The notes beneath the pieces were generated by a model. The model was given only the letters and a program-made list of their open reading frames with translations, ran no database searches and had not been told where the DNA came from. Shown in pieces: positions 33,792 to 43,519 of a stretch of 64,000 bases of DNA. Origin of the DNA: JAXGMV01 sp040768445 (GTDB taxonomy: Bacteria > Chloroflexota > Anaerolineae > Anaerolineales > Anaerolineaceae). The translations under genes and the position numbers were made by a program. The stretch spans positions 2,976,001-3,040,000 of the forward strand of contig JAXGMV010000001.1 of assembly GCA_040768445.1 (NCBI GenBank), written 5' to 3'. Every line of letters begins with the position of its first letter. Within the stretch, counting starts at the first letter, position 1.

Positions 33792-35825
33792 CTATTTTGG
33801 ATCACAGCCCGCATAATCAAACAGTTGCTTTGTGATACTCACATTTTTTTGTGTTTCAGATGCTTTTACAAATGCATCTAAATGTGCACATAGAACTGGC
33901 CTGTTTACCGGGTCACTGAGCAGGGTATCGACCATTTTTTCTGCCTCTGCTGAATTCCCTAGTGCAGCATAAGCTTTTAGAAATGGCAGTAGTTCCGTCG
34001 GGTCCTGCGGTGAGAGACCAGCGGTCAGGCTTTCTTCATATAATGATGTAACAGTCTCGTAATCTTTGTTTTGAAAAGCCAAATCAGCCTTTTGAAAGAT
34101 GTAACACCAGCCATGAGCGGGCTCGGGCAACAAGACATTCGGGGGAACAGCCTGACCCATTATTTCAGGCAATACTCTCTCCAATTTGGAGATCTTCGCA
34201 GCATTGGCCACCTTTTCTGGTAAAAACCAGATTGTGGAATCATCCGGTCCAAGCAATCTGACACACATATCAGGATCCTGGTAGTAAGCCAGCAGCGCTG
34301 AGGTGCTGCTTTCAAAAGTGGTTCTGCGGTAATTATGAGTAATCGGAATGCCTTCTTTCAGGCTGGGAATCTCGTTATACTGCGGGTCCATTCTAAGAAA
34401 CAGATCGAAGAATTTATAGGGCAGCTGCATTGATGTAAGTGCTGGCGCGTATGTCCAGTTTAGCGGCGCATTCAGGTTGTTATCGCTGTGACGGTAGAGG
34501 GGTATATCATCTGAAACCAGCACTGTTCCACTCTCAAGTGCCGGCGCACGCCAGGAGAGCTGCCAGAAAAACTGGCGCATCTTCTCCGATTCATAGCGAT
34601 ATTCTTTGGCATTCTGATAGTGAAAAAACAGGCTCAACCCGACCAACACGCCCAATACCAGAACATGGTAAGGCTTTCGGAAGATAAGTTCCAGGACACC
34701 AGCGATGAGGATGCTCAACCCGGGCAGGAACGGAAGAATTGATCTGTCCCAGGGGAAATCAATCCTTATTGGGATATGGGTAATCCAAAACGGCCAGCCC
34801 GCGATTAGCAATAAATATATGCTAAACAATATCGGGTAAAACCCTGTGTCTCTCCAAAATACAGAGGACGATGCAACTTGGCTTTTTTCATCCTTTTCTG
34901 ACCTTAGCCAGTAAAGATAAACCAGAACCAGGGAAATAAGGATCATCACCAGCAGGTAGAACATTTCTCGTTTGCCTACTGGGACAATCAACACCTGTCT
35001 CCATGCATCTATCAGCACCGCTTTAAGGTCAATAACAACCTGTAACGCCAGGCCGGTTATGGCTGAAAATGGATCAGCAGTAAATTCTTCAACCAGCTGA
35101 GGCTGGTAAGTTGGAAATTTGAAAACAAATACCCGCCAGTAAAGGAAACCAACTACCACAATAAGTGTAGGCAGCCAGGTTTTTACAATTTTTTTGATTG
35201 TTGTGGCGATTTTTGATGACGTTCTTCCAAGAACGAAAAATAAAAGAACAGGCCTGGCAGCTTCAAGACCGATAAAATACTCTGATAGAAACAATGAGGC
35301 AGCTGCAAGCATTGATAAGAGGGTTAACACCCAATAGTGAAACCCACTTTTGCCGACAGACCACAGCATCAGTAAGATTGACAATAAAAACAGGTCAAGT
35401 ACAAAGAAATGCAGGATGAATTCCACAGCAATCGGCTGTTGAGTAAAACCCGGATACAGCACAAAAAGGATGCCAGCCCAGGCTGCCAATCCGGGTTTAT
35501 CAGGAGCTATCCGCTTAATGATAGAAAAAAACAGACAGCCGCTGATCCAGCGCAGAATCAAATTGAAGATGTGATAGGGCAGCGCTTGTTCGCCCAGAAC
35601 TGCCATCACCGGGTTGTAGAATAACCCGGAGAACGGTCGGTCAATTGAGGCAAAGGTTCCAGGTCCGCCAAACCCGATTAAATGGCGATACCAGACATAT
35701 GACCAATCGTCGCCATAGAAGCCAAACCAGCGAAAGTACACTCCGTAGGCTAACGCACACAACCCCAACAGCACTGCGGGGTATTTGACTTGTTGAAGCC
35801 AGGCTTTCAAATGCAATTTTTTCAA
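33792..35825 (-). CDS. Polytopic protein, possible GT-C glycosyltransferase, copy A
   Basis: A 677-residue membrane protein with about 11-12 helices in the first 420 residues and a soluble tail. The first outside loop carries GFYGDDWSYVWYRHL; an acidic pair there is the hallmark of GT-C transferases using polyprenyl-linked sugars, though family membership is unproven. The tail ends with repeated helical pairs (QKADLAFQNKDYETVTSLYE; YAALGNSAEAEKMV) resembling TPR. The TTG start has GAGGTG 8 bases upstream. The next gene upstream is a paralogue of the same layout, 29 bases away. A GT2 polyprenyl-sugar synthase lies 1.4 kb downstream. Confidence 0.6.
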   Translation of the reverse strand: MKKLHLKAWLQQVKYPAVLLGLCALAYGVYFRWFGFYGDDWSYVWYRHLIGFGGPGTFASIDRPFSGLFYNPVMAVLGEQALPYHIFNLILRWISGCLFFSIIKRIAPDKPGLAAWAGILFVLYPGFTQQPIAVEFILHFFVLDLFLLSILLMLWSVGKSGFHYWVLTLLSMLAAASLFLSEYFIGLEAARPVLLFFVLGRTSSKIATTIKKIVKTWLPTLIVVVGFLYWRVFVFKFPTYQPQLVEEFTADPFSAITGLALQVVIDLKAVLIDAWRQVLIVPVGKREMFYLLVMILISLVLVYLYWLRSEKDEKSQVASSSVFWRDTGFYPILFSIYLLLIAGWPFWITHIPIRIDFPWDRSILPFLPGLSILIAGVLELIFRKPYHVLVLGVLVGLSLFFHYQNAKEYRYESEKMRQFFWQLSWRAPALESGTVLVSDDIPLYRHSDNNLNAPLNWTYAPALTSMQLPYKFFDLFLRMDPQYNEIPSLKEGIPITHNYRRTTFESSTSALLAYYQDPDMCVRLLGPDDSTIWFLPEKVANAAKISKLERVLPEIMGQAVPPNVLLPEPAHGWCYIFQKADLAFQNKDYETVTSLYEESLTAGLSPQDPTELLPFLKAYAALGNSAEAEKMVDTLLSDPVNRPVLCAHLDAFVKASETQKNVSITKQLFDYAGCDPK

Positions 35826-35854
35826 GATTTCACACCTCTAAACAGGCAAGCTGT

Positions 35855-37876
35855 TTATTGAAAACAGCCAAGTTCTTCAAAAATCGCCTGTGATTGTTGT
35901 TGGGAGGCGGGAGTCATTTCTGTTTGATCAACAGCGTTCTGCCAGCTTTCGCAGGCGAAGGTCCGGTATAAATCATCAGTTACCACCTGTTGGGCAACCT
36001 GTCTGGCGGTTTCAAGGTCTCCTGTAATGATCAATCCTTTCATAAATATCGCCAGTTCGTCAGGTGAATAGGGTTGAAAGCCTTTTTCACCGGCTTCACG
36101 ATATAAATCAACAACCTTGTCCCACTCTGAGAACTGGCCGGCAAGCTCGGCCTTTTGAAAGTAATAACACCAATCCTTCGCAACCTGTGAACCGAACACA
36201 TGCGGCAGGCTGACAGTTGGCTCAGGGATATTTGCGATCAAATCTTTTCGGCTCAGATACAGCAAATCCCCCAATTGATCAGGAATACCGGGCAGGTTTT
36301 GATCCTCAGGACCAAGAATGCGCAGACACTGGTCCGGCAAAATCTTGAACGCAATCATGCTATCAGTGTTACCACTGAACTTGAAGGAACGATAATTGTG
36401 CTCAACAGGCATGTCCCTGCCTACTTCTTTGAAGGTGGTTTGCCGCCTAATATTTAAATCAAAAGCACGGTAAGGAATGTTCTTCAGGTGCAAATCCGGA
36501 GCGTAAACCCAATTGAGCGCAGGTGAGAGCGTGTTGTCACCATAGTATAGAAATGGTATTCCGTCAGTCAGGAGAAAGGTGTTCTCTTCCAATTCGGGTA
36601 CGCGCCAGATAAGCTGCTGGAAGAACTGTTTCACTTCCTTCCACTCATTGATATAGCTAACGGCATTTTGATAATGGAAGACCATTGCCAGGCTGACAAG
36701 TCCACTGATGATCCACACCCTGGCACGCGGCTGAACGATCAGCACCAGCAGACCTGTCCACAGCAATGCTGCACCTGGCATAAATGCCAGTGAAGGTCTA
36801 TCCCATGGGAAGCCGGATTGAATCGGCACGTCAACCAGCCAGAACGGCCAACCGGCAAACAATAATGCAGCTGCGCCTAACAGCAACGCTTGCGTGGCCC
36901 ATTGCTCTTCACTGGTGCCTGGTGCAGAAGAGTCACTTTTAGCATCACTCAGCAACCGTACAAGCCAGAATACTATTATGAAGAAGAGGACAAACAACCC
37001 GACCGAGATGATGATATGAATATAAGCGTTGGATTGGGCGAATGCCTGGCTCCACACCTTAACAATCAACAACCACAGGTCACTGAGTACCTTCCAGAAC
37101 AGTTGAAAAATCCCCTTTGCAGGGTTGGCCAGAATTCTATCAAGTACAGCGGGTTCATAAAATTGAAAAGAGAAGATAAAGACCCGCCAGACAAAAAATA
37201 GCACAGCCACCAACAGATACGGCAGCCAGGTAACCAGGCTGACTTTCAGGCGTTTACCTTTGCTGAGCCCCTTTTCCCGCAGGTTGAACCACAATAAAAT
37301 CGGCCGCATAAGTTCAAGGCCAATAAAGTACTCCACCGAAAACATCCCGGCACCAAGCAAGACACCGGCTATTGTCAGACTCCATCGTCTCCACTTATCC
37401 ACTGTATGCTGTGCTTTAAGCATCAGCCCCAGTGAGAGAAAGGTCATCAGCATCACCGTAAAGTGCAGGATGAATTCCAATGGCAGCGCTTGCTGTTTAA
37501 ACCCGGGATAGACGCAGAAGAAAATGACCACCCAGGTGAGATTGCGCGTTTTAGCCGGCCAGAGCAGAGACAGCACCCACCAAAAAGCCAGAGCTGAAAA
37601 CCAGCGCAGTAATAAGATGAGGGCGTGGTACGCCCACACAGTTTCACCCAACAAAGGCGTGTAAAGCTGATAAATCCAGGCTGAGAAGGGTCTGTCAGGC
37701 GCGACAAATGCCGGGTATTCTCCGGCGCCTAACAGATGAAAAACATACAGGTACTGCCAATCATCACCATACAGCCCAAGCCAGGGTATATAAATACCAA
37801 ATGAAAGCACGATAACCGCCAGGAACAACAGCGGAGGCTTGATTGTGGTGCTTTTCAAAAGCGCCTTAAGTTGCAT
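35855..37876 (-). CDS. Polytopic protein, possible GT-C glycosyltransferase, copy B
   Basis: A 673-residue paralogue of the downstream gene with the same plan: GLYGDDWQYLYVFHLL in the first loop, a DRPFSAW segment after it, about 11-12 helices, then a soluble tail with QKAELAGQFSEWDKVVDLYR and a second TPR-like pair. Shared elements such as SVEYFIGLELMRPILL / LSEYFIGLEAARPVLL confirm duplication. The ATG follows AGGCAGG. Both copies are full length, so neither looks like a pseudogene. They may add different sugars or act as a heterodimer; that is speculation. Confidence 0.6.
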   Translation of the reverse strand: MQLKALLKSTTIKPPLLFLAVIVLSFGIYIPWLGLYGDDWQYLYVFHLLGAGEYPAFVAPDRPFSAWIYQLYTPLLGETVWAYHALILLLRWFSALAFWWVLSLLWPAKTRNLTWVVIFFCVYPGFKQQALPLEFILHFTVMLMTFLSLGLMLKAQHTVDKWRRWSLTIAGVLLGAGMFSVEYFIGLELMRPILLWFNLREKGLSKGKRLKVSLVTWLPYLLVAVLFFVWRVFIFSFQFYEPAVLDRILANPAKGIFQLFWKVLSDLWLLIVKVWSQAFAQSNAYIHIIISVGLFVLFFIIVFWLVRLLSDAKSDSSAPGTSEEQWATQALLLGAAALLFAGWPFWLVDVPIQSGFPWDRPSLAFMPGAALLWTGLLVLIVQPRARVWIISGLVSLAMVFHYQNAVSYINEWKEVKQFFQQLIWRVPELEENTFLLTDGIPFLYYGDNTLSPALNWVYAPDLHLKNIPYRAFDLNIRRQTTFKEVGRDMPVEHNYRSFKFSGNTDSMIAFKILPDQCLRILGPEDQNLPGIPDQLGDLLYLSRKDLIANIPEPTVSLPHVFGSQVAKDWCYYFQKAELAGQFSEWDKVVDLYREAGEKGFQPYSPDELAIFMKGLIITGDLETARQVAQQVVTDDLYRTFACESWQNAVDQTEMTPASQQQSQAIFEELGCFQ

Positions 37877-37894
37877 TTGCCTGCCTGTTAATGT

Positions 37895-39280
37895 TTAGTA
37901 ATTCAATAGTCTGGCAGCAGCCCGGTTATGCTTCTCTACCTGGGTTGGCAGGTCAACTGTCACCAGCTGACCCTTCATAACCACAGGTTTTCCATGCACA
38001 AAATTGTAATCAACGCCTGTGGGTGAGCAGAATAAGACAGCCGAAACTGGATCGTGTAATGCACCGGCGTAATCAATTTTGTTGAGATTGATTGCAATAA
38101 AATCCGTACATTTCCCTGGTTCCAGACTGCCGATGTCACTGCGTCCTAAAACTGCAGCACCGCCGCGCGTTGCCATCTCCAGGGCTGTCCTGGCAGTCAT
38201 CAGAGGCGGTGCATCGACATTTGACAGGGATGCACCCATAATACCCGATCTCACCCTGGCGAGCAGCATCGCCATGCGTGTTTCTTCCAACAGGTTGGAT
38301 GAGTCATTGCTGGCCGAGCCATCCACCCCAATACCCACTTTTATTCCCGCCTTCAGGTAATCCCCAATTGGGGCAATGCCGGAAGCCAGACGCATGTTTG
38401 AGCTTGGGCAGTGGGCAACACCGCTTCCAACTTGCTTGAGTAGGGATACCTCATCCTTATTGAGGTGTACCGCATGGGCAAACCAGACATCATCCCCTAC
38501 CCAGTCTAATGACTGCATGTAAGATACGGGTCTGTAACCAAACTTTTCAAGGCAGAAGCTCTCTTCATCTTCCGTCTCTGCCAGATGCGTGTGCAGATGA
38601 ACACCGTACTCCCTGGCAAGCAGTGCGCTTTCACGCATCAATTTTCCCGTCACGCTAAACGGTGAGCACGGGGCCAGCACAATTTGCAGCATTGAGCCGG
38701 CGTTGGAATCGTGATATTTTTCGATCAAGCGTTGGCTGTCTTTGAGTATGGTCTCTTCACTGTCCACAACAGAATCAGGCGGCAGACCTCCCTGGCTCTC
38801 ACCAAGGCTCATGGAGCCCCTTGAGGCGTGCAACCGTAACCCAACCACTTTAGCACCTTCAATCTCATCATCCAGAGAAGACCCATTGGGAAAGAGATAG
38901 AGGTGATCTGATGCAGTGGTGCAGCCTGAAAGTGCCAGCTCGGCGAGGGCTGTTTGTGTGGAAGTGTAAATATCGTCCGGAGTCATGCGTGCCCAGATAG
39001 GGTACAGGGTCTTCAGCCAGTTGAAAAGATTGACATCCTGTGCGGCTGGAACTGCCCTTGTGAGGGTTTGATAAAAATGATGGTGAGTGTTGATAAGTCC
39101 CGGCAGGAGAATGTGTCCGCTAAGATCCAGAACCTGGTCTGCGCTGGTAGGCAGCATCTCATTGTTTCCCACCACCTCAATAAAACCATCACGGCAGAAT
39201 ATGCCGCCGTTTACAATCTCAGTTCTGGCATCGTCCATTGTGACCACAACTGATGCATTTTTAATTAATAAGCTGGTCAT
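37895..39280 (-). CDS. 8-oxoguanine deaminase-like amidohydrolase
   Basis: A 461-residue member of the aminohydrolase branch of the amidohydrolase superfamily. Metal ligands are visible in INTHHHFYQTLTRA, HTHLAETEDEESF and GVDGSASNDSSN; the HCPSSNMRLASG motif is shared with 8-oxoguanine deaminases and AtzB/TrzN-type enzymes. The NLFNWLKTLYPIW segment favours 8-oxoguanine deaminase. The ATG at 39280 is chosen over an adjacent TTG because GAGG lies at normal distance. It lies 18 bases upstream of GT-C-like copy B and downstream of the folD terminator. Guanine deaminase or isoxanthopterin deaminase remain possible. Confidence 0.82.
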   Translation of the reverse strand: MTSLLIKNASVVVTMDDARTEIVNGGIFCRDGFIEVVGNNEMLPTSADQVLDLSGHILLPGLINTHHHFYQTLTRAVPAAQDVNLFNWLKTLYPIWARMTPDDIYTSTQTALAELALSGCTTASDHLYLFPNGSSLDDEIEGAKVVGLRLHASRGSMSLGESQGGLPPDSVVDSEETILKDSQRLIEKYHDSNAGSMLQIVLAPCSPFSVTGKLMRESALLAREYGVHLHTHLAETEDEESFCLEKFGYRPVSYMQSLDWVGDDVWFAHAVHLNKDEVSLLKQVGSGVAHCPSSNMRLASGIAPIGDYLKAGIKVGIGVDGSASNDSSNLLEETRMAMLLARVRSGIMGASLSNVDAPPLMTARTALEMATRGGAAVLGRSDIGSLEPGKCTDFIAINLNKIDYAGALHDPVSAVLFCSPTGVDYNFVHGKPVVMKGQLVTVDLPTQVEKHNRAAARLLNY

Positions 39281-39290
39281 CAATACACCT

Positions 39291-39334
39291 CAAAAATAAA
39301 TGATGAAGAGCACGTGCTGTAACTCTTCATCATT
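39291..39334 (-). terminator. Terminator of folD
   Basis: A perfect 12-bp stem (AATGATGAAGAG / CTCTTCATCATT, 12-base loop) followed on the minus strand by TTTATTTTTG. It lies between folD and the deaminase gene. Confidence 0.85.
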
Positions 39335-39389
39335 ATACACAGTTTCAAATATGGACTGCTGAATTGGATATAACTACCCCACTATATGA

Positions 39390-40271
39390 TTATTTAGCAT
39401 CTGAGTGCTGTGCTGCTCGCAGGGTGTTGCGTAAAAGCATGGCAATGGTCATTGGTCCAACCCCACCTGGAACAGGCGTAATGGCAGAAGCAACTTCCTT
39501 GACCTCTTCAAAATCCACATCGCCAACCAGACGGTAGCCCCTCTTGGCAGCAGGGTCGTCCACGCGATTGATGCCAACATCAATAACCACAGCGCCTGGC
39601 TTCACCCAGTCACCTTTGACCATCTCAGGCCGGCCAACAGCAGCAATCAGGATATCAGCGCTGCGGACAATTGAAGGCAGGTCTTTGGAGCGTGAATGGC
39701 AAATGGTGACGGTCGCATTTTCACCAACCAGCAACAACGCAACAGGCATGCCCACGATGTTTGACCGCCCCAAGACAACCGCATTTAATCCCTCCAGCGT
39801 GGGAAGCGTCTTCTTTAACAGGTAAATACATCCATCCGGAGTGCAGGGTACAAACAGAGGTTCTCGCCCTTTTTGAGCGAGCCGGCCAATATTTAATGGA
39901 TGAAAACCATCAACATCCTTTTCAATGCTGATGGTATTTAGCACCCTTTCTTCATCCAACCCATCGGGCAAAGGAAGCTGTACCAGGATACCATTAATCG
40001 CTGGATCATCATTCAGCTTTTTCACAAGCGCTTCAACTTCCGCTTGAGATGCATCTTTTGGCAAATCAAACCCAAATGAGTCAATGCCAACCTCGGCACA
40101 CGCTTTTTGTTTATTGCGCACATACACCTGTGAAGCTGGGTTATCTCCCACAAGGACGGTAGCCAATCCTGGCTTTGATTTCCCCTCGCTGATCCGTTGA
40201 GCAACTTCTTCTCCCACATGTTTGCGCACCGATTCAGCTATAGCTTTTCCATCAATTATGCTTGCACTCAT
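39390..40271 (-). CDS. folD: Bifunctional methylenetetrahydrofolate dehydrogenase / cyclohydrolase FolD
   Basis: Interconverts methylene-, methenyl- and formyl-tetrahydrofolate, supplying one-carbon units. The 293 residues show the catalytic K in YVRNKQKACAEVGI, the QLPLPDG motif, DVDGFHP and the C-terminal PGGVGPMTIAML signature, all classical FolD. GRSNIVGMP is the NADP-binding loop. The SD GGGAG precedes the ATG. It is a single gene between the divergent pan operon and a terminator. With panB, which consumes methylene-THF, it may feed pantothenate synthesis, though this is a general link only. Confidence 0.97.
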   Translation of the reverse strand: MSASIIDGKAIAESVRKHVGEEVAQRISEGKSKPGLATVLVGDNPASQVYVRNKQKACAEVGIDSFGFDLPKDASQAEVEALVKKLNDDPAINGILVQLPLPDGLDEERVLNTISIEKDVDGFHPLNIGRLAQKGREPLFVPCTPDGCIYLLKKTLPTLEGLNAVVLGRSNIVGMPVALLLVGENATVTICHSRSKDLPSIVRSADILIAAVGRPEMVKGDWVKPGAVVIDVGINRVDDPAAKRGYRLVGDVDFEEVKEVASAITPVPGGVGPMTIAMLLRNTLRAAQHSDAK

Positions 40272-40405
40272 AACTCACTCCCTTCTCTTATAATAATAAA
40301 TGTCAGTCAGCCTGGATGATTTTCTTGTATGTTATTAAAAATTATACACTACATCGACTGGTAATTTTTAAAAGATTACTTCACTCATTTAATGCATTAA
40401 TAAAA

Positions 40406-40411
40406 TATAAT
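40406..40411 (+). promoter_or_regulatory. -10 element of the pan operon (candidate)
   Basis: A perfect TATAAT 38 bases upstream of the panB start. The -35 region (around 40380) is weak. The leader would be only about 30 bases, with GGAG at 40438. Confidence 0.45.
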
Positions 40412-40448
40412 GACTGTGAATAATTTGATTTAGTATTTGGAGATTTAA

Positions 40449-41321
40449 ATGTCAACCGTTGGAAAAACAAAAGGTAATATGACTGTCGTAAAGTTGCAGC
40501 AGAAAAAGGACAGGGGTCAAAAAATATCTGCACTGACAGCCTACGATTATCCCACTGCAAAACTCGTAGATCAAAGCGGTATTGACCTGATTCTAGTTGG
40601 TGATTCAGTCGGTATGGCTGTTTTGGGTTACGATACGACACTTCCTGTGACAATGGACGAGATGATTCATCACTGCAAGTGCGTGGCGCGCGGCGTTCAA
40701 AATGCCCTGCTGGTAGGCGACATGCCCTTTCTTTCATACCAGGTCAGTCCGAGGGACGCTGTCAAAAATGCCGGCAGATTTTTACAGGAAGGCGGTATGG
40801 ATGCGGTGAAATTAGAAGGCGGCCGGGAGCGCCTTGAGGCTGTTCGACGGATTGTTGAAGCCGGCATTCCTGTTATGGGACACCTGGGTCTTACACCGCA
40901 AAGCGTCAACCAGCTTGGTGGTTTTCGCGCGCAGGGTAAAACATTGATCGATGCGAAAAAGATTTACGAAGATGCCCTGCTGCTTGAGGGAGCGGGCATA
41001 TTCTCACTGGTGCTTGAGTCAGTGCCCGTCCAGCTGGCTGCAGATATCACAAAAGCCGTTAAGGTGCCTACCATCGGCATTGGGTCTGGACTTGAATGCG
41101 ATGGACAGATCCTGGTACTGCATGACATGGTTGGCATGACCGATATGCAGGCGCCAAGGTTTGTCAAAAAATATGCCGATGTCAATTCAGTGATTCTATC
41201 TGCACTGCAGGCTTATAAAGATGATATCGAAAATGCACGTTTTCCAGAACCTGCCAATAGTTTCCAGATGGATGAAGATATCTATACTGAATTTACCTCT
41301 CTGATATACGACACAAAATGA
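40449..41321 (+). CDS. panB: 3-methyl-2-oxobutanoate hydroxymethyltransferase
   Basis: First committed enzyme of pantothenate synthesis: adds a hydroxymethyl group from methylene-THF to 2-oxoisovalerate. The 290 residues contain ALTAYDYPTAKLVD, the metal-binding LVGDSVGMAVLGY and VKLEGG, and the GHLGLTPQSVNQLGGF segment. All are signature regions of PanB. The SD GGAG is 7 bases from the ATG. It overlaps panE by 4 bases. The panBEC order forms a compact operon; panD is absent from the window. Confidence 0.97.
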   Translation: MSTVGKTKGNMTVVKLQQKKDRGQKISALTAYDYPTAKLVDQSGIDLILVGDSVGMAVLGYDTTLPVTMDEMIHHCKCVARGVQNALLVGDMPFLSYQVSPRDAVKNAGRFLQEGGMDAVKLEGGRERLEAVRRIVEAGIPVMGHLGLTPQSVNQLGGFRAQGKTLIDAKKIYEDALLLEGAGIFSLVLESVPVQLAADITKAVKVPTIGIGSGLECDGQILVLHDMVGMTDMQAPRFVKKYADVNSVILSALQAYKDDIENARFPEPANSFQMDEDIYTEFTSLIYDTK

Positions 41322-42235
41322 AACTACCGTTCTTATTGGTGGGAAGCGGCGCAGTCTCTTGCTTGTTTGCCGCCCGTTTTGCGGCTGCTGACATTCCATT
41401 CATAATGCTGGCAAACTGGCCTGAAGGCTATTCGGCTCTGAAGGAACGGGGTGTCACATTAATTAGTGATAGTGGAGAGGCAACCCAATATCCAGTACAT
41501 GTGGTTAACACAAAAGAGCTGGTTGAACCTGTCAGCACTGCTCTGATCTTGGTCAAAGCATGGCAGACTGAGCGATCAGCCTACCAAGTTTCACAGGTGC
41601 TCATGCCTGATGGTATGGCATTGTCTCTGCAGAACGGCGCAGGTAATCATGAGATACTGGCTGATGTTCTGACAGACAAGCGAGCCAGTGTTGGTATTAA
41701 CGAGTATGGCGCAACCTCACTAGCACCGGGTGTTGTCAGAACAGCCGGGTCAGGCAGAATTGTTATTGAAAATAAAGTACAGCTTGAAAGTATTCGTAAG
41801 GCGCTGGTTCTGGCTGGATTCGCTGTTGAGACCATCGATGATATTGCCGACCTGGTTTGGCAAAAACTGTTAATCAATGCAGTTATCAACCCGCTTGCAA
41901 CGTTGTTTGAAATACCCAATGGAAAGCTGTTAGAAAGCGCTCACACGATTAATATCATGGAAATGCTGTGCTCTGAAATTTTGAGCCTCTATCACCACTG
42001 CAATATTCACCTCCCTTCAATGGATCCACTGGCTGAGGTTTATAAAGTGATTATTGCAACTCGCACAAACCGCTGTTCAATGCTGCAAGATCTTGATCGC
42101 GGCACCAAGCCGGAACTGGAGCAAATTACAGGCGCTCTCATTCAAAAAGCTGAAGCGGCTGGATACAAAATACCCGGTAACGCGTTAATGTATGAGCTGT
42201 TAAAGGCAAAATTTGAGGGTTATAAATCTTTATAA
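41318..42235 (+). CDS. panE: 2-dehydropantoate 2-reductase
   Basis: Reduces ketopantoate to pantoate with NADPH, the second pathway step. The 305 residues begin with a Rossmann motif, GSGAVSCLFAARF. The catalytic lysine region LVWQKLLINAVINPLATLFEI and the C-terminal NRCSMLQDLDRGTKPELEQITG are diagnostic of the ApbA/PanE family. The start overlaps the panB stop (ATGA), so translation is coupled. The family includes enzymes with other 2-oxo-acid substrates, but the operon context makes PanE secure. Confidence 0.95.
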   Translation: MKLPFLLVGSGAVSCLFAARFAAADIPFIMLANWPEGYSALKERGVTLISDSGEATQYPVHVVNTKELVEPVSTALILVKAWQTERSAYQVSQVLMPDGMALSLQNGAGNHEILADVLTDKRASVGINEYGATSLAPGVVRTAGSGRIVIENKVQLESIRKALVLAGFAVETIDDIADLVWQKLLINAVINPLATLFEIPNGKLLESAHTINIMEMLCSEILSLYHHCNIHLPSMDPLAEVYKVIIATRTNRCSMLQDLDRGTKPELEQITGALIQKAEAAGYKIPGNALMYELLKAKFEGYKSL

Positions 42236-42264
42236 TTAAAAAATTATCTTATAAAGTAGGTCAT

Positions 42265-43104
42265 ATGCAAAAGATCTCAAGCATTGATGAAATTAGAAGG
42301 ATCAGAAAATCCCTTCCAGAACCTGTCGGTTTTGTTCCCACTATGGGTTATCTGCACGCGGGACATTTGATGCTGGTCAAAAAAGCACGGCAGGAATGTG
42401 CGTCAGTGTTCACTTCCATATTTGTTAATCCCACACAGTTTAGTCCACAGGAAGACCTGGCAAAGTACCCGCGTGATCTTGAAAGAGATTTTGCCGCTCT
42501 GGAACATGAGGGCGTTGATGTGGTTTGGACACCAGACAACGCCATGATGTACCCGGAGGGATATGACACCTGGGTGAATGTTGAATCCATCTCCAGGTCA
42601 CTTGAAGGCGAAATCCGTCCCGGTCATTTTCGCGGCGTCGCTACAGTGGTCACCAAGTTGTTTCACGTTGTCCACCCTGACAAAGCCTATTTTGGTCAGA
42701 AAGATGCACAGCAAGCCTGGATAATCAAAAAAATGGTGAAAGACCTGAATTTCAACATCGATATCCACATTGAACCGACCGTGCGAGAAGCTGATGGGCT
42801 GGCAATGTCCAGCCGTAATGTGTATTTGAACACCGAAGAAAGGTCTGCCGCAACGAGAATATTTGAAGGCATGCAAAAAGCATTATGGTCATTCAACCAT
42901 GACGAAGTTAACCCTGATCGCTTGAGCCAGATCGTGGCGCACCATCTTGGTGAGACTCCCTTCTTCACAGTTCAATATATTAAAATCGTTCACCCCGAAA
43001 GTTTTGAGCCTGTGAGCACAGCATTTGATGGCTGCCTTTTGTTGGTAGCTGCAAAACTTGGCAATACAAGGTTGATTGACAATATCATCCTGACAAAAAA
43101 ATAA
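42265..43104 (+). CDS. panC: Pantothenate synthetase
   Basis: Condenses pantoate with beta-alanine using ATP. The 279 residues have PTMGYLHAGHLML (HxGH nucleotide motif), FVNPTQFSPQEDLAKYPR, the FGQKDAQQ segment contacting pantoate and the MSSRNVYL loop (KMSKS equivalent). It is slightly shorter than the most common length, which is usual for this family. It follows panE by 29 bases and is the last pan gene before the partner-switching module. Confidence 0.97.
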   Translation: MQKISSIDEIRRIRKSLPEPVGFVPTMGYLHAGHLMLVKKARQECASVFTSIFVNPTQFSPQEDLAKYPRDLERDFAALEHEGVDVVWTPDNAMMYPEGYDTWVNVESISRSLEGEIRPGHFRGVATVVTKLFHVVHPDKAYFGQKDAQQAWIIKKMVKDLNFNIDIHIEPTVREADGLAMSSRNVYLNTEERSAATRIFEGMQKALWSFNHDEVNPDRLSQIVAHHLGETPFFTVQYIKIVHPESFEPVSTAFDGCLLLVAAKLGNTRLIDNIILTKK

Positions 43105-43121
43105 TCATAAAATTTTCAGCA

Positions 43122-43130
43122 TGATATAAT
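43122..43130 (+). promoter_or_regulatory. Extended -10 promoter of the partner-switching operon (candidate)
   Basis: TGATATAAT is an extended -10 (TGn plus TATAAT), 48 bases upstream of the STAS gene. No clear -35 is present. Read-through from panC is also possible because I see no terminator. Confidence 0.45.
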
Positions 43131-43178
43131 CATAAAGGGTTATTTTTCACTCTAATTGACCAAACGGAGGCATTTACA

Positions 43179-43514
43179 ATGCAAATTGAAAGCACCAAGT
43201 ACAAACGTTGTGACCTGATTAAACTGCAGGGTCGTCTCGATAGCGCTTCAGCACCGAAACTGGCTGAGGTCATTGATTCAATTACTGATGAAGGGCGTTA
43301 TAAAATCGTCCTCGACATGGAAGAGTTAACTTTCATATCCAGCGCCGGCCTGAGAGTTTTGATCAATGCCCAAAAAACCTGCAAACGCTACAATCGCGGC
43401 GAAGTTGTATTCACGAATGTCCCGGCAAATATCATGTCCGCGTTAGATCTGGCAGGATTCACAGTGCTGTTCAAGATTTTTGAAGACACAGTGACTGCGG
43501 TAGGAAATTTCTAA
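43179..43514 (+). CDS. Anti-sigma factor antagonist (STAS domain)
   Basis: A 111-residue STAS protein of the SpoIIAA/RsbV type. It is expected to bind and neutralise an anti-sigma kinase when dephosphorylated. The phosphorylatable serine is in TFISSAGLRVL (residues 51-61), the conserved position; the IKLQGRLDSASAPKL strand-helix opens the fold. The SD GGAGG is clear. It lies 5 bases from the RsbW-like kinase and is followed by the PP2C phosphatase: a full kinase / antagonist / phosphatase cycle. No sigma factor gene is in the window. Confidence 0.95.
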   Translation: MQIESTKYKRCDLIKLQGRLDSASAPKLAEVIDSITDEGRYKIVLDMEELTFISSAGLRVLINAQKTCKRYNRGEVVFTNVPANIMSALDLAGFTVLFKIFEDTVTAVGNF

Positions 43515-43519
43515 ACATC

